The position numbers were made by a program, and so were the translations under genes. A stretch of DNA of 64,000 nt, from positions 620,001 through 684,000 of the forward strand of contig JADJIH010000001.1 of NCBI GenBank assembly GCA_016707115.1, written 5' to 3'. The notes under the pieces were generated by a model. It was given only the letters and a program-made list of their open reading frames with translations. It was not told where the DNA came from and ran no database searches. This DNA is from Ignavibacteriales bacterium (lineage in GTDB: Bacteria; Bacteroidota; Ignavibacteria; Ignavibacteriales; Ignavibacteriaceae). Each line of letters opens with the position of its first letter. The stretch's first letter is position 1. This document shows positions 10,501 through 18,122 of the stretch, piece after piece.

Positions 10501-11388
10501 CATCCAAATGTTGTTACACAGGCTCAATCAATGCAAAGGTACTGGAATATTACAAAAAATAGTGCACTTACATTTACAAATACATCAATAAACTTCCAAT
10601 ACTTACCGCAGGATTTTAACAGTGCTTTTTTTGAAGCAACTGATGAAGCAGCAATGGTTGTAGGTAAATACGATAACAGTTGGTCGTTTCCAACTATAAG
10701 TTCTAGATTACCGGGTGGCCCAAGTGATGGCGGGTCAATAACTGTCTCTGGCATTACTTCATTTTCGGATTTTACATTAGGTAGAAATGAAGCTGCTTTA
10801 CCGGTAGAATTAACCTCATTCACTGCTTCAAAAAAAAATAACTCTGTACAATTAAAATGGTCTACTGCAACTGAGATAAATAATTATGGATTTGAGATTG
10901 AAAAGACCGTTCACACTTCGACTCCGCTCAGTGTGACAAGGTGGGAGAAAATTGGATTTGTTGAAGGTGGTGGAAATTCTAATTCAATTATAGAATATTC
11001 ATTTACAGATACTAAATTATTTGGCGGCAGTAAATTCATATATCGATTAAAACAAATTGATAATGAGGGAACATTTAGCTACTCAGATGAAATTAATGTT
11101 GAGGTAGTTCCAAATAAATTTGAGCTATCACAGAACTACCCAAATCCATTTAATCCAGGTACAAAAATTAGATACAGTATCCCAAATATAGGATCGGGGT
11201 TCGCTCAGACCGTATTAAAAGTTTACGATGTTCTTGGCAACGAAGTAGCAACCCTAGTCAATGAAGAAAAACCCGCAGGAGTTTATGAAGTTGTGTTTGA
11301 TCCGATAAATCTTTCATCGGGAATATATATCTATAAACTGCAAGTTGCTGAATTTATCTTAGCTAAAAAAATGACCTTAATTAAATAA
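7591..11388 (+). CDS. Large secreted T9SS cargo: seven-blade propeller plus CBM9-like domain
   Basis: The start is the ATG at 7591, because GGAGG sits just before it; an upstream in-frame ATG at 7579 would place that site inside the gene. The 1265-residue product has a signal peptide, then about seven propeller blades each with 'VYVGG.F' and 'ARWDGSSWN' strands (residues 70-420). A CBM9-like or DOMON-like domain follows from about 553 ('VDGIIDQDEY', 'YYMYFGISNY'). A beta-rich region then leads to the 'LPVELTSFTA' stalk module (about 1070), shared with two other cargo proteins here, and a T9SS sorting domain (from 1176). In the stalk, residues 'VHTSTPLSV' are encoded by a palindromic repeat (10911-10936). 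No catalytic residues are recognised; glycan binding is inference. Confidence 0.9.
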   Translation: MKNLINLFVVVILLTGFTFTQERPDKRKDMIITPDGKLMSRIDGSIIEPNYDLNTLKNKKSENDAPIGTPFSWDGGLGFYSSGSNTVYAIAVSGSDVYIGGDFTDAMGNPGSNYILRYNQKNNTWHSLLSGLNGPVHVIAVSGNDVYVGGEFTDAGGNLDADRIARWDGSSWNALGVGLNDVVYAIAISGSDIYVGGNFLSAGGIFGADYIARWDGSSWNFMGQLDGSVSAIVVNGSYVYVGGYFSYVNSATAVFYFATYDGFSWGSLGTPLDSDVKAIAISGSDLYIGGAFKNAGGNANADAVAYFDLSIPSSDWKALGNGIINNDALPNGIVEAIAVNGDDVYVGGPFYNGWNSNFNNIAYWNGTVWNDLSSSLSGGCFALALSGTDVLAGGYFGFNRWFGVYAEGLYAGVQNSAVSGSGIIEFNTTADSTRITLNLIETGKGNGIFNVFCYENKPADGEILPVSNHRWIIQNTGFFPTINFSDIIRIKFSDFIDSSGIINPYTVKIYHRVTPGRGQFTELYTEYDDNTNELWAYINSYGEFAIGIPSTVDGIIDQDEYVNHVEGQNMQTSDGKTWYMRTDDYYMYFGISNYSDSSDAVSIYLDNSASTPVNYHFNPFGTETGSGKDGLSTNLPFGAEFFAYVKPTYDEYRHTDQIGGWMDSVENDFIKSYNDPANIFEFAIPLSSLPVSYYTSNYPLLWFNWLGFLSNSGIISSRVPNNANPSGIPDDLSWYYPSSVNNFSFARSSYTHIGLSFPNFGAFNCYNFTFFPTSPTASITRTSGEWNIDGELVVYEGTLTFANPDSVKLLSLLHMDGNINFPGDVPLEVRGNIYQTNTYGANLNFSSGHSTVIDLAFGSGSIYTSAPFQNLTTRFGNIDLISDIIINESLTLQNGNIKTINFDTSYVRMNQGAVVTRSGSGYVDGYLVRWASSGIVDFPVGTANGYSPVSFNFNNVTNLNTITVGAFQNVHPNVVTQAQSMQRYWNITKNSALTFTNTSINFQYLPQDFNSAFFEATDEAAMVVGKYDNSWSFPTISSRLPGGPSDGGSITVSGITSFSDFTLGRNEAALPVELTSFTASKKNNSVQLKWSTATEINNYGFEIEKTVHTSTPLSVTRWEKIGFVEGGGNSNSIIEYSFTDTKLFGGSKFIYRLKQIDNEGTFSYSDEINVEVVPNKFELSQNYPNPFNPGTKIRYSIPNIGSGFAQTVLKVYDVLGNEVATLVNEEKPAGVYEVVFDPINLSSGIYIYKLQVAEFILAKKMTLIK
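10911..10936. repeat. REP-like palindrome inside a coding region
   Basis: A 26-base element has perfect 7-base arms, TCACACT and AGTGTGA, around the core TCGACTCCGCTC. It lies in frame in the 7591-11388 gene. At the matching place in the stalk modules of the genes at 13338 and 18123 the encoded loop is different, so the element looks inserted in a variable loop. From memory, similar GC-richer palindromes are dispersed in Bacteroidota and Ignavibacteria genomes; I saw only one copy in this window. Confidence 0.6.
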
Positions 11389-11418
11389 TATCTAAACAAC
11401 ATTAAAGGAGTCTCTTTT

Positions 11419-12708
11419 ATGAAAACCCGATTAATTATTCTCTTATTTTTATTCTCATTAACTACTCATTTATTCTCTCAGAATATCGACGCAAAGTTAG
11501 GGGCTAACGGTATATTTAGTATAAAAAATTCAAGTAATCAAAATATTCTTACTATTGGAGTTAACGATAATAAATTAAATTTAAACAATTTAAGTGTTGG
11601 AACTACTCTTGATCAAAATAATGGAATATTTTATAAATCCGGTCTACAATTCCTTCATACTTATGGAAATAATAATTTATTCCTTGGATATAATTCAGGA
11701 AATTTTTCACTATCATCAAGTTCTAATGGTAATATAGGAATAGGATCTGCCACACTTCAGGGATTGACTACTGGAGTAGAAAACACTGCTGTAGGAAATG
11801 CGGCTTTAACTCTAGTGAGTTCTGGTAATTACAACTCATCATTTGGTTCATTTACATTGGAACCTAATACAACCGGAAATTTTAATTCAGCATTCGGATA
11901 TGCATCTTTAAGAAGTAACCAAACCGGAAACAATAATACTGCGTTAGGTGTAAGTTCACAGTATTTAAACACAACTGGAGTAAATAACACATCAACAGGA
12001 TATGAATCACTTAAATCAAATGTAGAAGGTTTTAATAACACAGCTATGGGTTATCAATCACTTTTAAATAGTACTGGCAATTACAATACAGCAGTTGGAT
12101 TCAATGCGGGTTCTACTGTTACAACAGGAGCCAATCTAACATTAATAGGTATTGATGCAAATCCTTCATCCCCAACTGCAAATGATGAAATTACTTTAGG
12201 TAATGTTTTCGTTCAAACATTAAGATGTAACACAACTACAATTACTTCATTATCTGATTCACGCGATAAAAAGAACATAAAAGATTTATCGCTTGGATTA
12301 AATTTTCTTATGAAAATTCAACCAAGAGAATTTAATTGGGATAAAAGAGAATGGTACAATGATGGAAAATCTGATGGAAGTAAAATGCAAGATGTTCCTA
12401 CAGCAGGATTTATTGCACAGGAACTTGATATCGCTCAAACAGAAGCAGAAGTAGAATGGTTAAAACTTGTATTAAAAGAAAATCCAGATAGAATAGAAGC
12501 ATCAGCCGGAAATTTATTTCCAATTGTAGTTAAAGCTGTTCAGGATTTAAAGAAAGAAAAAGATACAGAGATAGCTCAATTAAAATCTGAAAACGAAAAA
12601 CTTAGAAGTGAGCTTGAATCATTTAAAGAATTACAAACTCGCTTAGCTAAGATTGAGCAGGTAATAATTAATTCGGATGTAAAATTCACAAGTAACATTA
12701 CTGAATAA
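11419..12708 (+). CDS. Fibre-like protein with S74 intramolecular chaperone domain
   Basis: An ATG after AAAGGAG and a signal peptide ('LFSQ' near residue 21) begin this 429-residue protein. Residues 95-235 carry short repeats of the form 'GN.NTA.G..SL.S' typical of trimeric YadA/hemagglutinin-like heads. From about residue 279 a Peptidase_S74 (endosialidase tailspike chaperone) domain starts with 'SDSRDKKNIKDL' and includes 'TAGFIAQELD'. A C-terminal coiled coil (about 375-420) follows. In known S74 proteins this domain trimerises the fibre and then cuts itself off. Here no T9SS sorting domain follows, unlike the neighbouring genes, which would fit either release or a different export fate. 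Such S74 proteins are common outside phages in this lineage, so it is not by itself proof of a prophage. Confidence 0.85.
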   Translation: MKTRLIILLFLFSLTTHLFSQNIDAKLGANGIFSIKNSSNQNILTIGVNDNKLNLNNLSVGTTLDQNNGIFYKSGLQFLHTYGNNNLFLGYNSGNFSLSSSSNGNIGIGSATLQGLTTGVENTAVGNAALTLVSSGNYNSSFGSFTLEPNTTGNFNSAFGYASLRSNQTGNNNTALGVSSQYLNTTGVNNTSTGYESLKSNVEGFNNTAMGYQSLLNSTGNYNTAVGFNAGSTVTTGANLTLIGIDANPSSPTANDEITLGNVFVQTLRCNTTTITSLSDSRDKKNIKDLSLGLNFLMKIQPREFNWDKREWYNDGKSDGSKMQDVPTAGFIAQELDIAQTEAEVEWLKLVLKENPDRIEASAGNLFPIVVKAVQDLKKEKDTEIAQLKSENEKLRSELESFKELQTRLAKIEQVIINSDVKFTSNITE

Positions 12709-12746
12709 ATAATAATTAATAATTCAATAATGAAAGCTGAATTAAC

Positions 12747-13217
12747 ATGAAAACAAAAATATTCTTTATTGTCTTTTTTAGTTTAATTGCTCTAAAAGCA
12801 CAAAGCACATTAATAATTGGAGCAAATGCATCTCTTGATGTTCAGACAGGTGCTGATATTTGCTCAGATAGCTTATCAGGTAATGTCACAGGTAACGGAA
12901 CTTTTTGTGAAAATCCTACAGAGGTTGAATCTGAAACAGATAAAAAATTACTAACTGAATATGCATTGGAACAAAACTATCCGAATCCGTTTAACCCAAG
13001 AACAGTTATCAGTTGGCAATCACCTGTGAGTGGTCATCAAACATTAAAAGTTTATGATGTACTGTCTAACGAAGTTGCTACCATTGTTGATGAATTTAAG
13101 TCCGCTGGAACTTACGAAGCGGATTTTAATGCTATAAATCTTCCAAGTGGAGTTTATTTCTACAAACTTCAGATTGGCAATTTTATATCTACAAAGAAAA
13201 TGACTTTGATTAAATAA
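12747..13217 (+). CDS. Minimal T9SS cargo protein (short mature region)
   Basis: This 156-residue protein has a signal peptide (about 1-19), a mature segment of only about 50 residues with two cysteines ('GADICSDSL', 'GTFCENP'), and a full T9SS sorting domain from about residue 68 ('YALEQNYPNPFNPRTVISW'). The sorting domain is very close to that of the next gene (13338): both have 'ISWQ.PVSG.Q' and 'DEFKSAG.Y'. The Cys pair could form a disulphide in the periplasm. It follows the S74 fibre gene by 38 bases and may be translated from the same message. The mature region is too short for an enzyme; a surface-coat or fibre-partner role is speculation. Confidence 0.8.
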   Translation: MKTKIFFIVFFSLIALKAQSTLIIGANASLDVQTGADICSDSLSGNVTGNGTFCENPTEVESETDKKLLTEYALEQNYPNPFNPRTVISWQSPVSGHQTLKVYDVLSNEVATIVDEFKSAGTYEADFNAINLPSGVYFYKLQIGNFISTKKMTLIK

Positions 13218-13272
13218 ATATTTTATTTCAAGGAATGGGAAGCATCGTTCGTGTGATCTCCTTGATCAAAAC

Positions 13273-13298
13273 GCCGCAAGGTGTAAAAGCTTTGCGGC
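13273..13298 (+). terminator. Hairpin between two cargo genes
   Basis: The arms GCCGCAAGG and CTTTGCGGC pair over 9 positions (one G-U) around an 8-base loop. A T6 run follows only about 17 bases later, with weaker flanking pairing (TGATC with GATCA) that would bring it closer to the stem base. It lies 55 bases after the stop at 13217. It could be a terminator or an mRNA end structure. Confidence 0.4.
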
Positions 13299-13337
13299 AC
13301 TTATTGATGGATCATTTTTTAACAATATGAAAGTATT

Positions 13338-15716
13338 ATGAAAAAGATATTATTAGTCATTACAATGATTTTAATCCTATATAATCCAAATATTATGTCA
13401 CAATTCAATGGATTTGAATGGTCAAATCCTAAACCACAAGGTAATAAGCTTAATTCTATAGGATTTTTTAATGCAAACGATGGTATTGCTATAGGTAATT
13501 TTGGAACCTTACTTAAAACTAGTAATGGCGGATCAAGCTGGGATTATATTATGATAGCAGCATCAAAAAATCTAAATGCTCTGGATATAGTAAATGCTAA
13601 CACGGCTTTTATTGCTGGGGATAGCGGTCTTATTCTAAAGACAACAGATTCAGGTTCATCCTGGCTTGAATTGAATAGTAACTTAGATACTAATCTTACA
13701 TCTATAAAGTTTTTGAATGAAAATATTGGATACACCGTGGGTTTGTTTGGTACCATCATCAAAACAACAGATGGTGGTATAAATTGGAGTAAGAAAGTAA
13801 TTTATTATAATCATACTGATATAGAAATTATTGATTCAAATAATGCGTTTATAGTTGGAGATGCTGGTACAGCAATAAGAACAACAGATGGAGGTAACAT
13901 TTGGTTTAGCATGATTTTATCAACTTCATCGCCACTTACCGGGGTATCATTTACGGATTCTTCAAATGGGTATATAGTTGGAGGATACTTTGGAAATGGA
14001 TTAATATTTAAAACAACAGATAGTGGACAAAATTGGATAAATATTTTTTCCGGTGAAAATTTGCCATTTCTAAACATTTTCTATAAAGACTCTAATAATC
14101 TATTTACAGTTGGCTACCAAGGTACAATCAAGCGAACGACTGATGCAGGAATTAGCTGGACTAACGTTACTGTTGACACACAAATGGATTTATTAGATGG
14201 ATATTTTGTCAATTCTAATCTGGGATTTATTGTTGGTACTGGCGGTAAACTTTTAAAAACTACTGATGGCGGGAATATTTGGAATTCTTATACCTCGGGA
14301 AATGAAAATTACTTATTCGCGGCAGATTTTATAGATCATAACATAGGGATTGCTGTTGGAATTAATAAAACAATATTAAAAACAACCAATGGCGGAATTA
14401 ATTGGACTGTAAAGAATTTAAGTCTTATCAGCAACCCAGCTTTATTTGATATAAAAATGCTTACAGCAAACTATGGAATTGCAGTTGGATGGTATGGTTT
14501 TATCCACATTACAACTGATGCAGGTGAGACATGGAATACTTCCGGAGGTGTAAATAGTCAAGATCTTCGAAGATTGGATTTTATTGACAATAGCATTGGA
14601 TATGCAGCCGGATATTTCGGTACTATTTCAAAAACTACAGATGCTGGCTTAAGTTGGAACTTGTTGAATTCAGGTTCTACGGAATATTTGGAAAGCATCG
14701 ATTTTATAAATCCAAATTTAGGTTTTGTTTGTGGAAGTAATGGACAAATATTAAAAACAACAAATGCAGGTGCTACCTGGAATCCGACTGTTACAAATAC
14801 TAATATTTACTTACATGATATTGCTTTTTTTGATAGCAGTAACGGATTTGCAATTGGACAGAACTCAACGATATTAAAAACATCTAACTCAGGTCTCACA
14901 TGGGATTCGGTTTATGGAGTACAGTATGGAGCAAATCTAAATGCAATAAAAATTATTACATCACAATTAGTATATGCTGCCGGAGATAGTGGGAAAGTTC
15001 TTTTTTCAAATGATGGTGGATTAAATTGGAATATAATTCCATCAAATACAAATAATTTTATCTATGGCATAACAGCAGTTGATTCCTCTTTATATTTTTT
15101 TGGAGAAAATGGAACAATTCTTAAGTTTACTAGTGCCTCAATACCCGTTGAATTAACTTCATTTAACGCGGCTGTAAATGATAACAAAGTCAATCTGAGT
15201 TGGTCAACAGCTACTGAATTAAATAATTCAGGATTTCAAATACAGAGATTAAAAGCCTCGAAGATTGAGGTAAATGAAAACTGGCAAAACATTGGTTTTG
15301 TAAATGGGATTGGGACTTCAACTGAAGCACAAACTTATGCATTTCAAGATCATGAAATTACATCAGGTAAATATCAGTACAGATTAAAGCAAATAGATTT
15401 TGATGGTTCATTTGAATATTCGAATATTGTTGAAGTTGAAATTGGAACCCCAGTTGAATTTATTTTAGCACAAAACTTTCCAAATCCATTTAACCCAGGC
15501 ACAAATATTAGCTGGCAAACACCAGTTAGCGGTCAACAAATATTAAAAGTTTATGATGTTTTAGGAAACGAAGTTGCTATACTAATTGATGAATTTAAAT
15601 CAGCAGGAAGTTATCAAGTTGAATTTAATGCAGCAAAACTTTCAAGTGGAGTCTATTTCTATAAACTTCAAGTTGGTTCACTTACACAGACAAAAAAAAT
15701 GCAGCTAATAAAATAA
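13338..15716 (+). CDS. Secreted YCF48-like repeat T9SS cargo protein
   Basis: This 792-residue exported protein has a signal peptide (about 1-22). Residues 25-590 are about a dozen YCF48/BNR-like propeller repeats, with 'KTTDGG..W' at the end of many blades and 'GFAVG..GTILKT' strands. From about 601 comes the stalk module 'SIPVELTSFNA' with 'SWSTATELNNSGFQIQR', and from about 705 a T9SS sorting domain ('FILAQNFPNPFNPGTNISW'). YCF48 in phototrophs helps photosystem II assembly. In this lineage the same repeat is widespread in secreted proteins of unknown role, so no photosynthetic function is implied. The sorting domain is close to that of the preceding gene, suggesting recent duplication or domain exchange. 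Confidence 0.9.
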   Translation: MKKILLVITMILILYNPNIMSQFNGFEWSNPKPQGNKLNSIGFFNANDGIAIGNFGTLLKTSNGGSSWDYIMIAASKNLNALDIVNANTAFIAGDSGLILKTTDSGSSWLELNSNLDTNLTSIKFLNENIGYTVGLFGTIIKTTDGGINWSKKVIYYNHTDIEIIDSNNAFIVGDAGTAIRTTDGGNIWFSMILSTSSPLTGVSFTDSSNGYIVGGYFGNGLIFKTTDSGQNWINIFSGENLPFLNIFYKDSNNLFTVGYQGTIKRTTDAGISWTNVTVDTQMDLLDGYFVNSNLGFIVGTGGKLLKTTDGGNIWNSYTSGNENYLFAADFIDHNIGIAVGINKTILKTTNGGINWTVKNLSLISNPALFDIKMLTANYGIAVGWYGFIHITTDAGETWNTSGGVNSQDLRRLDFIDNSIGYAAGYFGTISKTTDAGLSWNLLNSGSTEYLESIDFINPNLGFVCGSNGQILKTTNAGATWNPTVTNTNIYLHDIAFFDSSNGFAIGQNSTILKTSNSGLTWDSVYGVQYGANLNAIKIITSQLVYAAGDSGKVLFSNDGGLNWNIIPSNTNNFIYGITAVDSSLYFFGENGTILKFTSASIPVELTSFNAAVNDNKVNLSWSTATELNNSGFQIQRLKASKIEVNENWQNIGFVNGIGTSTEAQTYAFQDHEITSGKYQYRLKQIDFDGSFEYSNIVEVEIGTPVEFILAQNFPNPFNPGTNISWQTPVSGQQILKVYDVLGNEVAILIDEFKSAGSYQVEFNAAKLSSGVYFYKLQVGSLTQTKKMQLIK

Positions 15717-15731
15717 ATTAGAAAGCCCTTG

Positions 15732-15851
15732 ATGAACGACAATTATGAAAAAAGCAAAAGAAGAGTAAAAGTATTAACTGTTGTTATTAATGTCACAATA
15801 TTTTTAGTTGCTATTTCTATAATTGCAATTATACTAAGTCTAATTGTTTAG
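15732..15851 (+). CDS. 39-residue single-helix membrane peptide, paralogue 2
   Basis: This open frame runs from ATG at 15732 to TAG at 15849-15851. The product has a charged, Lys/Arg-rich N-terminus (residues 1-13) and one hydrophobic helix (14-39). It matches the peptide at 7380-7505 in length, charge layout and the core 'K.LT.VINV' followed by Phe two residues later. Like that peptide it begins shortly after a T9SS cargo gene, here 15 bases after the stop. The ribosome site is weak (GAAAG at 15721-15725). The two copies with the same context make coding more likely than chance. Function is unknown. Confidence 0.5.
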   Translation: MNDNYEKSKRRVKVLTVVINVTIFLVAISIIAIILSLIV

Positions 15852-15942
15852 GATTGCTAAATGGTGCAAAATTAATAATGGTATAAAGTTAATAACTACA
15901 AATAATAAATAAATGTCCAACAAAATAAGTAAGGAGATAAAA

Positions 15943-16458
15943 ATGAAAATGTTCAAGCGCTCCCAATCAGTTCTTATTCTTATATTATCGGTAATGTTCT
16001 TTTATGCTTGCTCAAGTGATTCTGATAATCCTATTGATCCAAACAACGTAACCAACTCTACCGCAACGCTGACTCTAAATGGTTCTGGTTATACAAACAA
16101 ATCTGTAACTCTTAGTAATGGTTTAGCAGAATATTCAGTCTCTGATACTGTAACAGCAATACAGTTTTCAGGTAAAGTGGATAATGATACACTTTATATG
16201 GCAATTATTTTTAGAGGTAATAATACAGGTACATTCAGCTGGAATGATGAGACAGGTATTATTTTATATAAATCTACTTCAACAGGATATTATACCTATC
16301 TCGGGATATCACAAGGCACAAGTACAGTAAGTACTTATGGATCTGTTGGTAATAAAGTTGAAGGCAATGTGAATGGAAAATTGATTGAAGCATCTTCCTT
16401 AGCTGAAATTAATATAACTGGTAATTTTTCTGCTGCAAGAATTTCTGATCTGCCATAA
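15943..16458 (+). CDS. Lipoprotein of unknown function
   Basis: The chosen start is the ATG at 15943, since AAGGAG lies just upstream; an in-frame ATG at 15913 has no such site and would add ten charged residues. The 171-residue product has a lipoprotein signal ending 'MFFYAC', so the Cys is the likely lipid anchor. The mature part is Ser/Thr/Gly/Asn-rich with a predicted beta pattern ('TATLTLNGSGY', 'GTFSWNDETG', 'GSVGNKVEGNVNG'), as in small envelope lipoproteins of this lineage that may fold as a beta-sandwich. No domain is recognised with certainty. It may follow the small membrane peptide in a transcript, but the 91-base gap allows its own promoter. Confidence 0.75.
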   Translation: MKMFKRSQSVLILILSVMFFYACSSDSDNPIDPNNVTNSTATLTLNGSGYTNKSVTLSNGLAEYSVSDTVTAIQFSGKVDNDTLYMAIIFRGNNTGTFSWNDETGIILYKSTSTGYYTYLGISQGTSTVSTYGSVGNKVEGNVNGKLIEASSLAEINITGNFSAARISDLP

Positions 16459-16475
16459 GAAAACTATATTATTAA

Positions 16476-16527
16476 ATAGGCTGTTTATAGAATTAGTTTT
16501 TTAAACTTATTTTTAATAACAGCCTAT
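16476..16527 (+). terminator. Long-loop hairpin after the lipoprotein gene
   Basis: The arms ATAGGCTGTT (16476-16485) and AACAGCCTAT (16518-16527) pair perfectly over 10 bases around a 32-base AT-rich loop containing T6 and T5 runs. It starts 17 bases after the stop at 16458. The tail is only weakly T-rich. It could act as a terminator or mark the end of the transcript. Confidence 0.4.
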
Positions 16528-16707
16528 GTTATTATTACTCATTCGTTAAACAGTTTATTTAGAAATCTGCACCCCACACTTCAAACACAAAATAATTACC
16601 TCAGAAGTATTAATTATTATTATTTGATTGTCTCAAACTAATTAGAGCATCCTTATATTTACTTTGAAAATATAAATGACTATTAAACTTTAATTGGATT
16701 GAATAAA

Positions 16708-17886
16708 ATGTACGATTATCAAAAAAATAATATTTATTTTGCACAAGTTCCCGGAATGATGGAAGAACTCTGTGAACAGGAATTAATAGAGCTTGGAGCA
16801 AAAAATACTAAAGTGGCTTATCGCGGAATTTATTTTGAAGCTGATCATACAACTCTTTACAAAATAAATTACACCGCAAGAACAATATCTCGAGTTTTAG
16901 CGCCATTAAAATCATTTTATTGCAATAATGCCAATGCAATAATGAAAACGGCAGAACAGATTGAATGGGAAAAAATATTTTCTCTTGATCAGACATTTTC
17001 AATCACTTCATCAGTTACTAAGAGCACAATAAATAATTCTCTATATGCTTCTCAAGTATTAAAAGATGGAATTGCAGATTACTTCCGTTCAAAGTTCGAT
17101 AAGAGACCTGATGTTAATACTGTAAATCCTGATGTAAGGTTCAATTTATTTATTGAAAAAGATAAAGCAATTTTAAGTCTTGATACTTCAGGAGAATCTT
17201 TACATAAAAGGGGATATAGACTTTTAGCAGGGGAGGCCCCTATGCAGGAAACTCTTGCCGCAGCAATTATAAGATTGAGTAAATGGGATGGTGAAAAACC
17301 ATTATTGGATTGCATGTGCGGTTCGGGTACAATTATCTGCGAAGCTTTAATGCACTATTGCAGGATTCCTGCTCAGAATCTTAGAAAGAATTTTGGTTTT
17401 TTCCATTTACCAGATTATAAAGCATCGATATGGAAGAAAGTAAAAGATGAAGCTGATGAGAAAATAAGACCTTTGCCGAAAGAATTAATTTATGGAAGTG
17501 ATAAATCTCAGATTACAATTAAAGTAGCCCAGGAAAATTTATCGCGTCTTCCATTTTCTGAAAACATTGAGTTAGCAGGACAGCCATTCCAACATATTAA
17601 ACAATTCGAAAATGGAGTGCTTATCACAAATCCGCCTTATGGAATTAGACTTGGACTTAGAGAGGATGTTGAAGTTCTCTATAAAGATCTTGGTGATTTC
17701 ATAAAAACAAAGTGCAAGGGTACAACTGCTTTCATTTACACAGGTGAACCAACTTTAAGAAAACATATCGGATTAAAAACTTCAAAAAGAATTCCGTTAG
17801 TAAATGGTAAACTAGAAGGAGTGCTTTTGCAGATTGATAGTTACGAGGGAAGTAAAAAAGCAAAGTATCAAAAGAAAGAAGAGTGA
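16708..17886 (+). CDS. THUMP-domain class I RNA methyltransferase
   Basis: The protein likely adds a methyl group to a guanine of 23S rRNA (the RlmL/YpsC family, COG0116). The start is taken as the ATG at 16708; an in-frame TTG at 16699 is possible. The 392-residue product has an N-terminal THUMP/ferredoxin-like RNA-binding part (about 1-160) with 'FAQVPGMMEELCEQEL', then a Rossmann methyltransferase domain with the SAM-binding motif 'LLDCMCGSGTIICEAL' and the catalytic motif 'NPPYG' in 'LITNPPYGIRLG'. The length fits the single-domain enzymes rather than the two-domain E. coli RlmKL. It stands alone among secretome genes with a 180-base upstream AT-rich stretch. Confidence 0.9.
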   Translation: MYDYQKNNIYFAQVPGMMEELCEQELIELGAKNTKVAYRGIYFEADHTTLYKINYTARTISRVLAPLKSFYCNNANAIMKTAEQIEWEKIFSLDQTFSITSSVTKSTINNSLYASQVLKDGIADYFRSKFDKRPDVNTVNPDVRFNLFIEKDKAILSLDTSGESLHKRGYRLLAGEAPMQETLAAAIIRLSKWDGEKPLLDCMCGSGTIICEALMHYCRIPAQNLRKNFGFFHLPDYKASIWKKVKDEADEKIRPLPKELIYGSDKSQITIKVAQENLSRLPFSENIELAGQPFQHIKQFENGVLITNPPYGIRLGLREDVEVLYKDLGDFIKTKCKGTTAFIYTGEPTLRKHIGLKTSKRIPLVNGKLEGVLLQIDSYEGSKKAKYQKKEE

Positions 17887-18122
17887 TTTTTAAAATAAAA
17901 CTAAAAAGTTGAAGTATTAGCTTTGACTTAAAGAATTTATATGTAAATATGAATTTTAATTGACTTCATTTATTATAAAGCCAAAAATAATATTTTAGAA
18001 AAATCAGAGTATAGTTTTTTGGGATTCGATGTGTATTTTCTAAAAACATTTAGCTAAATTAAAATATCGATAATTCAACAAAGCAAAAATTGGATTTTAA
18101 TAACTAGAAAGAGAGGCCTCTT

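Noticed and set aside
11419..12708. Prophage call from the S74 fibre domain
   Set aside because: No integrase, terminase, capsid or lysis gene nearby; signal peptide present; such proteins are known outside phages.
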